A stretch of DNA of 55,629 nt from Amycolatopsis mediterranei. GTDB lineage: Bacteria > Actinomycetota > Actinomycetes > Mycobacteriales > Pseudonocardiaceae. Position 1 is the first letter of the stretch; each line of letters begins with the position of its first letter. Location of the stretch: positions 2,346,677-2,402,305 of the forward strand of contig NZ_CP100416.1 of NCBI RefSeq assembly GCF_026017845.1, in the 5' to 3' direction. The notes below the pieces were generated by a model that made no database searches, was not told the DNA's origin, and saw only the letters and a list, made by a program, of their open reading frames with translations. Position numbers and translations under genes: made by a program. Below, in pieces: positions 33,649-41,407 of this stretch.

Positions 33649-34089
33649 TTAAGCAATCTTTCGTCGGCGACCCCGGCTCCGGATCGTGATCCCGTCGGCA
33701 ACCAGCCGAGCCCTGATGGTCTCGTTGCCGACCTCATAGCGAGCGGCCAGATCAGCGATTGTCCAGCCTTGCCCGTAGAGCTGCACGGCCTCCCGTAGTT
33801 CATCAGGACTGAGGGCGAAGTACTTCGTGTCGATGCCGCGCGACCTGAGGTGCTGTCCGATGGTCGTGCGGTAGACATGGAACGTCGCGGCTAACTCGGC
33901 GACCGTCGCTCCGCCACGAAAGGCGATCACCAGGGCGTCCACCTCGTCGATCCTGAGCTGTCGGGCTGTCCGGATCTTGACGGGCTTTCGGTCAGGCGAC
34001 TCAGACTGATTTGGCCAGGCTGTGGCTAGGTCCAGGACCTTTTTGACGCGGTGGGGAAGGCTTGCGTAGACCTGCGCTGCGCCCACCAG
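33649..34089 (-). CDS. orphaned C-terminal helix-turn-helix domain of the integrase
   Basis: A 146-codon open segment running from the right attachment core, with 141 codons beyond the core. It contains two helix-turn-helix units: LRIDEVDALVIAFRGGATVA with TIGQHLRSRG, and LSPDELREAVQLYGQGWTIA with ETIRARLVADG. It ends in the basic tail RSRGRRRKIA. Its frame equals that of the integrase at 9494-11239 across the 13-bp core, so in the excised circle the two form one 713-codon gene. In the integrated state it has no native start. Upstream GTGs near 34086 and 34132, the latter next to the transporter stop, might allow translation. It may normally bind arm sites or control direction. Confidence 0.85.
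   Translation of the reverse strand: MVGAAQVYASLPHRVKKVLDLATAWPNQSESPDRKPVKIRTARQLRIDEVDALVIAFRGGATVAELAATFHVYRTTIGQHLRSRGIDTKYFALSPDELREAVQLYGQGWTIADLAARYEVGNETIRARLVADGITIRSRGRRRKIA
34076..34088 (+). repeat. attR core (13-bp direct repeat)
   Basis: Exact copy of the tRNA-Val 3' end core at 9525-9537. To its right is the presumed native tRNA terminator, to its left the integrase C-terminal domain. No further tRNA sequence is duplicated. Confidence 0.88.
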
Positions 34090-34092
34090 ACC

Positions 34093-34119
34093 AGCGCCCC
34101 CGAGGGCATCGGGGGCGCT
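34093..34119. terminator. original tRNA-Val terminator
   Basis: Perfect 11-bp arms AGCGCCCCCGA (34093-34103) and TCGGGGGCGCT (34109-34119) flank GGGCA. It lies 4 bp after the core and would have ended tRNA-Val transcription before integration. It can also terminate the leftward MFS gene. Confidence 0.75.
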
Positions 34120-34127
34120 GCTCACCT

Positions 34128-35573
34128 TCACTCCGCCATGGCCGGCTCCACCACCTCGGCCGTGGTCCGGCGCATCGTCGTCACCAGCAGCGCCAGTCCC
34201 GCGAACAGCACCGCCGCGATCACGCCCGTCACGTTCAGCGCCGTCGTGAACGCCTCCTTCGCTTGCTCGGCCACCGCCGGCCGGGTGACGTCGACCGCCA
34301 GGGTCGTGGCCGCCGGGAACATGCCGCGGTACACCGCCGCCGCCGTCAGGCCGATCAACGCCATGCCCAGCGATCCGCCCAGGTAGTTGCCGGTGTCCGC
34401 CATCGAGGCCGCTGAGCCCGCGCGCTCCGGTGGGACCGATCCCACCACCAGGCCGATGCCCAGCGCGAACAGCGGGCCCGTGCCCAGCGTCAGCACCGTG
34501 ATGCCCACCACGACCGGCAGCAGCCCGTCGGTCACCGCCAGCAGGAGGCTGCCCGCCGCCGACACCACCAGGCCGCCCGCGATCGCCGTGGCCGGGGTGA
34601 CGAACCGGGTCAACGCCGGTGCCGTCATCGTGCCCGCCGCCACGCCCAGGCCCATCGGGGCGAACAGCAGCGCCGAGACGAGCGGGGAGTGGCCGAGGAC
34701 ACTCTGCAGGTACTGCGTCACCAGCAGGCCGACACCGGCCATCGCGACCCCGGCGAACACCAGCGCGACCAGCACCGCGGTGAACGGGCGGTTCCGGAAC
34801 AGCCGCAGGTCCAGCAGCGGCGAGGCCGTCGTGAGCTGACGGCGGGCGAAGACGATGCCCAGCAGCGTCCCGGTGGCGATCGCCGCGACCGGCAGGACCA
34901 GCGAGCCGGTGGCCAGCTGCTTGAGGCCGAACACGACCAGCAGCACCGCGGTCAGCGAGAGCGCCACCCCGGGCAGGTCCAGCCGCCCGGACGCCGGCGC
35001 GCGGAACTCCGGCAGCAGGAACGGGCCCGCGACGAGCAGGACGGCGACGGCCGGGACGGCGACCAGGAACACCGAGCCCCACGAGAAGTGCTGGAGCAGG
35101 AAGCCGGCGAACACCGGACCGGTCGCGCCGCCCGCGAACTGGCAGGTGGCCCAGATCGAAATGGCCTTCCCGCGCTGTTTCTCGTCGCGGAACATGTTCG
35201 TGATCAGGGCGAGCGTCGACGGCATCAGCGTCGCCCCGGCGACCCCGAGCGCCGCGCGCACGACGATGAGCATCACCGGCCCGGTCGAGAACGCGGCGAC
35301 GATCGACAGGAGCCCGAAGGCCCCGCCGCCCGCGAGCAGCAGCCGCCGCCGCCCGATCCGGTCGCCGAGCGTGCCCATGGTGATGACGAACCCGGCGACG
35401 ACGAAGCCGTAGCTGTCGGTGATCCACAGCTGTTCGGTGCTGCTCGCGCCGAGATCCGCACTCAGCTGCGGCAGCGCGAGGAACAGCGAGGTCATGTCCA
35501 TCGCGACGAGCAGGGTGGGCAGCACCAGCACCGCCAGTCCCAGCCACTCCCGCCGTCCGGCCGGCTTCTCCAT
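34128..35573 (-). CDS. MFS drug exporter, DHA2-type (14 helices)
   Basis: A 481-residue polytopic membrane protein with about 14 hydrophobic helices. The DHA2 pattern is visible in helix 1 (LVAMDMTSLFLALPQL), motif A (TMGTLGDRIGRRRLLLAG), and motif C-like ALGVAGATLMPSTLAL. It would export drugs or metabolites with proton antiport. ATG at 35573 follows AAGGAGCGG. The nearest regulator is a MarR gene at 36308. The substrate is unknown. It lies just outside the mobile element. Confidence 0.88.
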   Translation of the reverse strand: MEKPAGRREWLGLAVLVLPTLLVAMDMTSLFLALPQLSADLGASSTEQLWITDSYGFVVAGFVITMGTLGDRIGRRRLLLAGGGAFGLLSIVAAFSTGPVMLIVVRAALGVAGATLMPSTLALITNMFRDEKQRGKAISIWATCQFAGGATGPVFAGFLLQHFSWGSVFLVAVPAVAVLLVAGPFLLPEFRAPASGRLDLPGVALSLTAVLLVVFGLKQLATGSLVLPVAAIATGTLLGIVFARRQLTTASPLLDLRLFRNRPFTAVLVALVFAGVAMAGVGLLVTQYLQSVLGHSPLVSALLFAPMGLGVAAGTMTAPALTRFVTPATAIAGGLVVSAAGSLLLAVTDGLLPVVVGITVLTLGTGPLFALGIGLVVGSVPPERAGSAASMADTGNYLGGSLGMALIGLTAAAVYRGMFPAATTLAVDVTRPAVAEQAKEAFTTALNVTGVIAAVLFAGLALLVTTMRRTTAEVVEPAMAE

Positions 35574-35684
35574 GTCCGCTCCTTCTCCGTGGTCTGTTTG
35601 CCGGGGAGTCGGAGCCGGCGCGGAGGACCGGACACGGGCGGCGAAGATTTTTTCGCGATCGCCGCACGCGGGTTGGCGTCGGAC

Positions 35685-36230
35685 TTACGCCGCGTGCCAG
35701 GCGTGCTCGGCGAAGGCGTCGTCGAGCGGGGCGCGGGTGAGGCGGTTGGCGAACGTCGACAGCGTGTACGTCCCGATCCCCAGCACCACCTCCAAGGCGT
35801 TCCGCTGCGTGTAGCCGGCGCCGGTGAACGCCTCCAGCCCCTCGGCCGGGACTTCGCCCCGGGTGTCCATGACCGCGTGGACGAAGACGCGCAGCGCCTC
35901 CAGCCGCGGCTCCGGCAGCGGGGCCTCCGCCCGCAGCGCCGCCACCAGTTCCGGGGCGGCGGACAGGCGGGTCAGGGTGGCCGTGTGCATCGCCACGCAG
36001 AGGTGGCACTCGTTGCGCGCGGCCACCGTCATGATCAGCACTTCGCGTTCCAGCGCCGTCAGGGTCGTGGACTCGAAGATCGCGCTGAGCTTGAGGAAGC
36101 CGTTGAGCAGTTCCGGTGAGGTGGCCAGCCGGGCGACGGCGGACGGCACGCGGCCGAACTTCTTCGCGGTGGCCGTCATCGCGGGGCGGGCGGCGGGGGG
36201 TGCAGACTCCGGGGTGTGATCGGCGAACAA
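35685..36230 (-). CDS. carboxymuconolactone decarboxylase / AhpD-like protein
   Basis: A 181-residue protein with the AhpD-type motif ECHLCVAMHTATLTR (a Cys-x2-Cys-x3-His), which supports peroxidase or disulfide reduction. LTALEREVLIMTVAARNEC precedes it, as in the family. TTG at 36230 has GGGAG five bases upstream; ATG at 36179 is a later possible start. It is divergent from the MarR gene with a shared operator, so the pair likely responds to oxidants or organic acids. Confidence 0.85.
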   Translation of the reverse strand: MFADHTPESAPPAARPAMTATAKKFGRVPSAVARLATSPELLNGFLKLSAIFESTTLTALEREVLIMTVAARNECHLCVAMHTATLTRLSAAPELVAALRAEAPLPEPRLEALRVFVHAVMDTRGEVPAEGLEAFTGAGYTQRNALEVVLGIGTYTLSTFANRLTRAPLDDAFAEHAWHAA

Positions 36231-36253
36231 GGTGGCTCCCGAGGAAGTAGGAT

Positions 36254-36270
36254 CGACAACGTGGTTGTCG
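36254..36270. promoter_or_regulatory. MarR operator
   Basis: CGACAAC-GTG-GTTGTCG is a perfect 7-bp inverted repeat. A second half-site GGTTGTCGAT lies at about 36283. It sits in the short gap between the divergent AhpD-like and MarR genes. Confidence 0.7.
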
Positions 36271-36307
36271 AAACCGTAAACCTGGTTGTCGATTTTGGCA
36301 AGAGGCC

Positions 36308-36772
36308 ATGACCGACACGCCGGGCTACGAGCTGCCCTTCCTGCTCTTCGGCGGCTTCCGCACGCTCATCGACCGCCTGCACGCCGAACTCGCCCGCCGC
36401 GGCCACCCGGACGTGCGGCCGTCGTACGGCTTCGCGATGCAGGCCGTCGGCGTCCAAGGAGCGACGGCGTCGGAGATCGGCCGCCGCCTCGGCGTTTCCA
36501 AGCAGGCGGCCGGCAAGACCGTCGACCGGCTCGAGGCGCTCGGGTACGCCGAGCGAGCCGACGACCCGGCGGACGCGCGCCGCAAGATCGTCCGGTTGAC
36601 CGCACACGGCGTCGACGCGCTCCGCAAATCGGCGGACATCTTCGACGAGCTGCGCGCGGACTGGGCGCGCACGGTCGGCGCGGAACGGATCACCGCGCTG
36701 GAGAACGACCTGCGCGCGGTCGTCGGCCCGGCGGCGTACCGGCTCGACGCCGCCGGCTGGTTTTCGAGCTAG
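36308..36772 (+). CDS. MarR-family transcriptional regulator
   Basis: A 154-residue winged-helix regulator. The recognition region reads ATASEIGRRLGVSKQAAGKT with VDRLEALGYAERADDPADAR, which includes the MarR wing Asp-x-Arg. It probably represses the divergent AhpD-like gene and itself. The ligand is unknown. ATG at 36308 sits after a purine-rich AAGAGG. Confidence 0.88.
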   Translation: MTDTPGYELPFLLFGGFRTLIDRLHAELARRGHPDVRPSYGFAMQAVGVQGATASEIGRRLGVSKQAAGKTVDRLEALGYAERADDPADARRKIVRLTAHGVDALRKSADIFDELRADWARTVGAERITALENDLRAVVGPAAYRLDAAGWFSS

Positions 36773-36871
36773 TGCCGCGCGTCGCGAGTTGGTTGGCGTT
36801 CGGGGTGGCCGGAACCGGCTCGCTTCCCGAAACCGGCCCCGTCAGTGCGGATTTCCGGCCGCGGCGATGCA

Positions 36872-36926
36872 GTGAATGACTCATTCACCTCCTCCGACGA
36901 CATGAATGAGTCATTCATGTCGTCGG
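36872..36926. repeat. tandem palindromes of the AATGA-TCATT type
   Basis: A perfect palindrome GTGAATGA-C-TCATTCAC (36872-36888) is followed by a longer one with 16-bp arms (36894-36909 and 36911-36926) and a one-base centre. Both share the AATGA/TCATT core. It lies between the MarR and cupin gene ends and could act as a bidirectional terminator or be a dispersed repeat. Confidence 0.7.
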
Positions 36927-36972
36927 ACCAGCCGCCGCCAGCAGACAGTCAACGAACCTCAGACGCGCGACG

Positions 36973-37389
36973 CTAGAAGCCGCAGCCCGGGTTCGGGGCG
37001 TCCTCCGACAGCGGGCTGCCCGCCGGGAGCACGTACAGGACTTCGAGCACCAGCGGCGTCGACCCGAGGTTGCGGCCGATGTGCACCTGGTTCGGCTTCT
37101 CGGTGAACGCGCGCCCGGCGCCGAAGATGCCGTCGATGCTGCAGTCGGCCAGGTTGTGCGTGAGCGTCCCCGCCTTGACGTACGCGTAGAGCGTGCCGTC
37201 GTGGAAGTGCCAGCCCGTGTAGCCGCCGGGCTGGACGGTGATCTCCCGCAGCGTGTAATCGGTGTGCCCGATGGTCTTCTGGGCCAGGATCGTGCCGGCG
37301 ACGCCGCTGCCGGGCGTCGCGGAGGCCGTGGCGGGGAGCAGGACCGCAGCGAGCGCGGCGGCGGCGAGAACGGTGATCGGCTTGCGCAT
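36973..37389 (-). CDS. secreted cupin-domain protein
   Basis: A 138-residue protein with a signal peptide (about 1-25, cut after ATASA). A single cupin barrel follows, with the metal motif GWHFHDGTLYAYVKAG (two His and an acidic position) and the second motif PNQVHIGRN. Such proteins bind metal in the cell envelope. Function is otherwise unknown. It ends near the palindromic repeat and is divergent from the acyl-CoA dehydrogenase. Confidence 0.82.
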   Translation of the reverse strand: MRKPITVLAAAALAAVLLPATASATPGSGVAGTILAQKTIGHTDYTLREITVQPGGYTGWHFHDGTLYAYVKAGTLTHNLADCSIDGIFGAGRAFTEKPNQVHIGRNLGSTPLVLEVLYVLPAGSPLSEDAPNPGCGF

Positions 37390-37453
37390 CGGCCCAAACT
37401 ACCGCGTCCGGACGTGCCCGTGGGGGCAGCGAACCGGGGGTAGCGTGCCTCGC

Positions 37454-38590
37454 ATGGACGCGGACGTTTTCGGGCAGGTCCTCGGCGCGGTGCGGGAGTT
37501 CGTGCGCAAGGAGGTCGTGCCGCGCGAGGCGGAGATCGACGAACGGGACGAAATCCCCGCCGAAATCCGGGAAAAGGCCGCCGAACTGGGCTTGTTCGGC
37601 TGGGCGCTGCCGGAAGAGTACGGCGGGCTCGGCCTCGGCATGGCCGAAGACGTCCGGCTGGCGATCGAGCTCGGCTGGACGACGCCGGCCTTCCGGTCCC
37701 TGTTCGGCACCAACAACGGCATCGCCGGCCAGGCGATCGTGCACCACGGGACGCCGGACCAGCGCACCCGCTGGCTGCCGCGGCTGGCCGCGGGCCAGGC
37801 GATCGCGTCGTTCGCGCTCACCGAAGCCGAAGCGGGCTCCGACCCGGGCGGCCTGACCAGCCGCGCGGTCCGCGACGGCGACCGCTACCGGCTGTCGGGC
37901 ACCAAGCGGTTCATCACCAACGCGCCGCTCGCCGAAGTGTTCGTGGCGTTCGCGCGCACGGATCCGGAAAGCACCGGCAGCCACGGCATTTCCGCGTTCC
38001 TCGTGCCGGCGGGCGCGCCCGGCGTCACCGTCGGCCCGCACGACGCCAAGATGGGCCAGGCCGGCGCGTGGACGTCGGAAGTGGTCTTCGACGACGTCGA
38101 GCTGGCCGCCGACACGCTGGTCGGCGAAGAGGGCAAGGGGTTCGGCATCGCGATGGCCTCGCTGGCCCGCGGCCGCCTGCACATCGCGGCGCTGTGCGTC
38201 GGCCTGGCCGAGCGGGCGCTGGCCGAGGCCGTCGAATACGCGCGGACCGCGCGCCAGGGCGGCCGGGTGATCGGCGAGTACCAGCTGGTGCAGGCGCTGC
38301 TCGCGGAGTCCCACGCCGAACTCGCGGCGGGCCGCGCGATGGTCCACGAAGCCGCGGCGAAGTACGACTCGGGCGAGGACCGCAAGCTCGGGCCGTCGTC
38401 GGCGAAGCTGTTCTGCACCGAGATGCTCGGCCGGGTCGCCGACCGCGCGGTGCAGGTGCACGGCGGGACGGGGTACGTCCGCGGCGTGACGGTCGAGCGC
38501 ATCTACCGCGACGCGCGGCTGTTCCGGATTTACGAAGGGACCAGCGAAATCCAGAAGCTCGTCATCGCGCGGCAGCTGCTCAAGGGCTGA
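37454..38590 (+). CDS. acyl-CoA dehydrogenase
   Basis: A 378-residue FAD enzyme that introduces the alpha-beta double bond in acyl-CoAs. Visible are ALTEAEAGSDPGG and KRFITNAPLAEVFVAFA (substrate/FAD binding), and RIYEGTSEIQKLVIAR at the C-terminus with the E-G-T-S-E motif. The catalytic glutamate position cannot be fixed by eye. ATG at 37454 is uncertain, since the GTG at 37445 is nearer to the G-rich site. The gene is followed 39 bp later by a short-chain dehydrogenase. Confidence 0.88.
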   Translation: MDADVFGQVLGAVREFVRKEVVPREAEIDERDEIPAEIREKAAELGLFGWALPEEYGGLGLGMAEDVRLAIELGWTTPAFRSLFGTNNGIAGQAIVHHGTPDQRTRWLPRLAAGQAIASFALTEAEAGSDPGGLTSRAVRDGDRYRLSGTKRFITNAPLAEVFVAFARTDPESTGSHGISAFLVPAGAPGVTVGPHDAKMGQAGAWTSEVVFDDVELAADTLVGEEGKGFGIAMASLARGRLHIAALCVGLAERALAEAVEYARTARQGGRVIGEYQLVQALLAESHAELAAGRAMVHEAAAKYDSGEDRKLGPSSAKLFCTEMLGRVADRAVQVHGGTGYVRGVTVERIYRDARLFRIYEGTSEIQKLVIARQLLKG

Positions 38591-38629
38591 GCTTGCGCTG
38601 GAGTCCGCTCCAGGACTTAGCGTCGAAGG

Positions 38630-39577
38630 ATGACCACTGCACAGCACAAGATCGGCTCGGGTTTCGGAGCCGGGACCACCGCGGCCGAGGTCGTGGCGGG
38701 AATCGACCTGACCGGCAAGCTCGCCATCGTCACCGGCGGCTACTCCGGCATCGGCCTGGAGACCACGCGGGCGCTGGCGGCCGCCGGCGCGCACGTCGTC
38801 GTCCCGGCCCGGCGTCGCGCCACGGCCGAAGAAGCCTTGCGTGGCTTCGAAAACGTCGAGCTCGGCGAACTCGACCTCGCCGACCTCGAGAGCGTCCGCA
38901 CGTTCGCCGAGCGGTTCGCCGCGTCGGGCCGCGGAATCGACCTCTTCATCGGCAGCGCCGGGATCATGGCGCTGCCCGAGACCCGCGTCGGGCCGGGCTG
39001 GGAGGCGCAGTTCGCGACCAACCACCTCGGGCACTTCGCGCTGGTGAACCGGCTCTGGGCCGCGTTCCGGCCCGGGGCCCGCGTGGTTTCGGTGTCCTCG
39101 CGCGGCCACCACTACGGCCCGGTGTGCTTCGACGACCTGGACTTCGAGCGGGGCTACGACAAGTGGCTCGCCTACGGCCAGGCGAAAACGGCGAACGTGC
39201 TGTTCGCGGTGCACCTCGACAAGCTGGCGCGCGAGCAGGGCGTCCGCGCGTTCGCCCTGCACCCGGGCCGGATCCTCACCGACCTCGTGCGCCACCTGGA
39301 CCGGCAGGAGCTCGTCGACGCGGGCATGGTCGACGAGTCCGGTCAGGTCACCGGCGGGGCGAAGACGCCGGAGCAGGGCGCCGCGACGCAGGTGTGGGCC
39401 GCAACGTCCCCGCAGCTCGACGGCCTCGGCGGCGTCTACCTCGAGGACTGCGACATCGCCGAGCCCGCGCCCGCCGACGGCACCCGCACCGGCGTCAAGG
39501 ACTACGCGATCGACCCGGCGCTCGCCGAACGGCTGTGGACCGTGTCCGCGGAACTCACCGGGGTGAACGCCTTCTAG
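38630..39577 (+). CDS. short-chain dehydrogenase, retinol-dehydrogenase-like
   Basis: A 315-residue SDR with the cofactor motif TGGYSGIG near residue 35, the SSRGHHYG segment, and YGQAK as the catalytic Tyr/Lys pair. The greater length and C-terminal insert fit the WWOX/retinol-dehydrogenase-like group. The substrate is unknown. It may be co-transcribed with the acyl-CoA dehydrogenase. Its stop overlaps the convergent aminotransferase by 4 bp. Confidence 0.87.
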   Translation: MTTAQHKIGSGFGAGTTAAEVVAGIDLTGKLAIVTGGYSGIGLETTRALAAAGAHVVVPARRRATAEEALRGFENVELGELDLADLESVRTFAERFAASGRGIDLFIGSAGIMALPETRVGPGWEAQFATNHLGHFALVNRLWAAFRPGARVVSVSSRGHHYGPVCFDDLDFERGYDKWLAYGQAKTANVLFAVHLDKLAREQGVRAFALHPGRILTDLVRHLDRQELVDAGMVDESGQVTGGAKTPEQGAATQVWAATSPQLDGLGGVYLEDCDIAEPAPADGTRTGVKDYAIDPALAERLWTVSAELTGVNAF

Positions 39578-40734
39578 AGCGTCCGGATCAGCAGGTCGAT
39601 CTCGTCTTCGGTGTTGTAGTAGTGCACCGACGCCCGGACCAGGTCCGGCAGGTCCCGGGCGGTGAAGTCGAACTGGGCCGACGTCCGCGCCGACACCGAC
39701 GTGTTGATGTTCGCCTTCGCCAGCCGCGCCTTGATTTCCGCGGCCGGGGTGCCGTCGAGGCTGAAGGTGACCAGGCCGCACTTCCGCGCGCCGGCGTCGT
39801 GGACGCGGGCACCGGCGTCCGCAAGCCGGTCACGCAGTGTCGCAGCCAGTGAAGCGACACGTTCTTCGATGGCCGGCAAACCCCATTCGAGCGCGTAGTC
39901 GATGGCCGCGCCGAGGCCGCACACCGCGGCGAAGTCGCGTTCCCACACCTCGAAGCGCTTGGCGGTCGGGTCGACGACGTACTCCGTCGGCGACTGCCAG
40001 CTCGCCGAGTGCAAGTCGAGCATCGCCGGCTCCAGCCGCTCGCGCAGCCGCGGGTGCACGTAGAGGAACCCGGTGCCGCGCGGGCCGCGCAGGTACTTGC
40101 GGCCCGTTCCCGAAAGCGCGTCGCACTTCAGGCGCGTGACGTCGAGGTCGAGCTGGCCCGCCGACTGGCACGCGTCCAGCAGGAACGGGATCCCGGCCGC
40201 CTCGGCGACCGCGCCGATCTCCTCGGCCGGGTTGACCAGGCCGCCCTGGGTGGGCACGTGGCTGACGGCGATCAGCTTGACGTCGCCGTCGACGCGCCGG
40301 CGCAGCTCTTCGACGTCCAGCTGCCCGGACTCGTCGTCGCCGATCACCTCGACGACCGCGCCGGTGCGCCGGGCGACCTGCAGGAACGCGATCGCGTTGC
40401 TGGCGTACTCCGCCTGCGAGGTCAGGATCCGGTCGCCGGGGCCGAACGGCAGCGCGTAGAACACCGCCTGCCAGGAGCGGGTCGCGTTGTCGGTGAGCGC
40501 GACGTCGTCGGTGCCGGCGCCGAGCAGCCGGGCCACCGACGCGTACACCGCGTCCAGGCGATCCGCGGCTCCGGCGGCGGCTTCGTACCCGCCGACCAGC
40601 GCTTCGTGGCGCAGGTACTCGACGACGGTGTCGGTCACGACGGCCGGGGGCAGCGCCGCGCCCGCGTTGTTGAAGTGGACCACCTCGGCGCAGCCGGGGG
40701 TCTCGCGGCGCGCGCGTTCGACGTCGAAGCTCAT
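39574..40734 (-). CDS. class V aminotransferase / cysteine-desulfurase-like enzyme
   Basis: A 386-residue PLP enzyme. Visible are HFNNAGAALPP at the N-terminus, LLDACQSAGQLDLDV with the PLP Asp and Gln, and LSGTGRKYLRGPRGTGFLYV with the PLP lysine (TGRK). ATG at 40734 has no clear ribosome binding site, so the message may be leaderless. It is divergent from a GntR regulator with a short palindrome between. The substrate is unknown; lyase or desulfurase activity is possible. Confidence 0.85.
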   Translation of the reverse strand: MSFDVERARRETPGCAEVVHFNNAGAALPPAVVTDTVVEYLRHEALVGGYEAAAGAADRLDAVYASVARLLGAGTDDVALTDNATRSWQAVFYALPFGPGDRILTSQAEYASNAIAFLQVARRTGAVVEVIGDDESGQLDVEELRRRVDGDVKLIAVSHVPTQGGLVNPAEEIGAVAEAAGIPFLLDACQSAGQLDLDVTRLKCDALSGTGRKYLRGPRGTGFLYVHPRLRERLEPAMLDLHSASWQSPTEYVVDPTAKRFEVWERDFAAVCGLGAAIDYALEWGLPAIEERVASLAATLRDRLADAGARVHDAGARKCGLVTFSLDGTPAAEIKARLAKANINTSVSARTSAQFDFTARDLPDLVRASVHYYNTEDEIDLLIRTL

Positions 40735-40758
40735 ACGAACTGAATACAGTAGATAGCT

Positions 40759-40770
40759 ATTGTATGCAAT
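40759..40770. promoter_or_regulatory. possible GntR operator
   Basis: ATTGTATGCAAT is a near-palindrome in the 46-bp gap between the divergent aminotransferase and GntR genes. AT-rich TAGCTATTGTAT in this otherwise GC-rich gap may hold promoter elements. Confidence 0.5.
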
Positions 40771-40780
40771 ACTGCCCGGC

Positions 40781-41407
40781 ATGGCCCGCACCCCGTTGCG
40801 CAGCGACCTCATTGAGCAGATCACCGCCCGCGTGCTGGACCGGCGGCTCGCGGCCGGGGCCCGCGTCAACGAGGTGCACCTGGCGCGCGAGCTCGGCGTC
40901 AGCCGGACGCCGCTGCGGGAGGCGCTGATCGGGCTCGCCGACCGCGGCCTGCTGGTCTCCGCGCCCGGCCGGGGGTTCCTGGTGCCGCCGTTCGACCCGG
41001 ACGAGGCGCGCCGGCTCTACCCGCTGGTGGCCGAGCTCGAAGCCCTCGCGCTGCGCTGGACGTCGCCGGTCGAGCTGGCCGGGCTGCCGGACGCGCTCGA
41101 CGCGGTCGCCGGCGAAATGGCCCTCGCGGACGGCAGCGCACTGTCCGCATTGGACGACCGGTGGCACGCGCTGCTGCTGTCGCGCTGCCCGAACCCGCAC
41201 CTGCTGCGGCTGATCGAGCAGACCAAGCCGCTGCTCAAGCGCTATGAGTCGGCGTACTTCGCCCGCCGCGGCCACGCCGGGGAGAGCATCGAGGAACACC
41301 GCCGCATCGCCGCGGCCCTGCGTGAGGGCGATCTGACGGCCGCGTGCTCGGTACTCGTCGCCAACTGGGTCAAGGCACTGGCGTACCTGGGGAAGGACGA
41401 AAGATGA
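40781..41407 (+). CDS. GntR-family regulator (FadR-type C-terminal domain)
   Basis: A 208-residue protein with a winged helix (RVNEVHLARELGVSRTPLRE then ALIGLADRGLL) and an all-helical FCD ligand domain whose His-containing segment ESIEEHRRIAAALREGD is typical. It overlaps the phosphoesterase start by ATGA. It likely controls the divergent aminotransferase and its own operon. Ligand unknown, often a carboxylic or amino acid. Confidence 0.87.
   Translation: MARTPLRSDLIEQITARVLDRRLAAGARVNEVHLARELGVSRTPLREALIGLADRGLLVSAPGRGFLVPPFDPDEARRLYPLVAELEALALRWTSPVELAGLPDALDAVAGEMALADGSALSALDDRWHALLLSRCPNPHLLRLIEQTKPLLKRYESAYFARRGHAGESIEEHRRIAAALREGDLTAACSVLVANWVKALAYLGKDER

Larger units (their letters stand above)
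9525..34088. mobile_element. tRNA-Val-integrated serine-integrase element, about 24.6 kb
   Basis: The element is bounded by the 13-bp core repeated at both ends, with the complete tRNA on the left and the original tRNA-type terminator (34093-34119) just beyond the right copy. It encodes a large serine integrase at the left end, replication-relaxation and VirD4/HerA-type ATPase genes, small membrane proteins, and cargo that includes toxin-immunity and anti-phage candidates. No relaxase, FtsK-type TraSA or complete type IV secretion set was recognised. It may be a conjugative element of an uncommon actinobacterial kind or a mobilisable island. Several AT-richer patches (16.6-17.1, 19.4-21.3 and 28.2-30.4 kb) suggest layered acquisition. 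Confidence 0.88.

Noticed and set aside
9538..34075. Relaxase or insertion sequence inside the element
   Set aside because: No HUH or MOB relaxase motif and no transposase or terminal inverted repeats were recognised among the reading frames.
34119..36318. N-terminal part of the 889-codon minus-strand frame that ends at 33649
   Set aside because: This portion is out of frame with the MFS and AhpD-like genes and is compositionally spurious; only the segment left of the attachment core is accepted.
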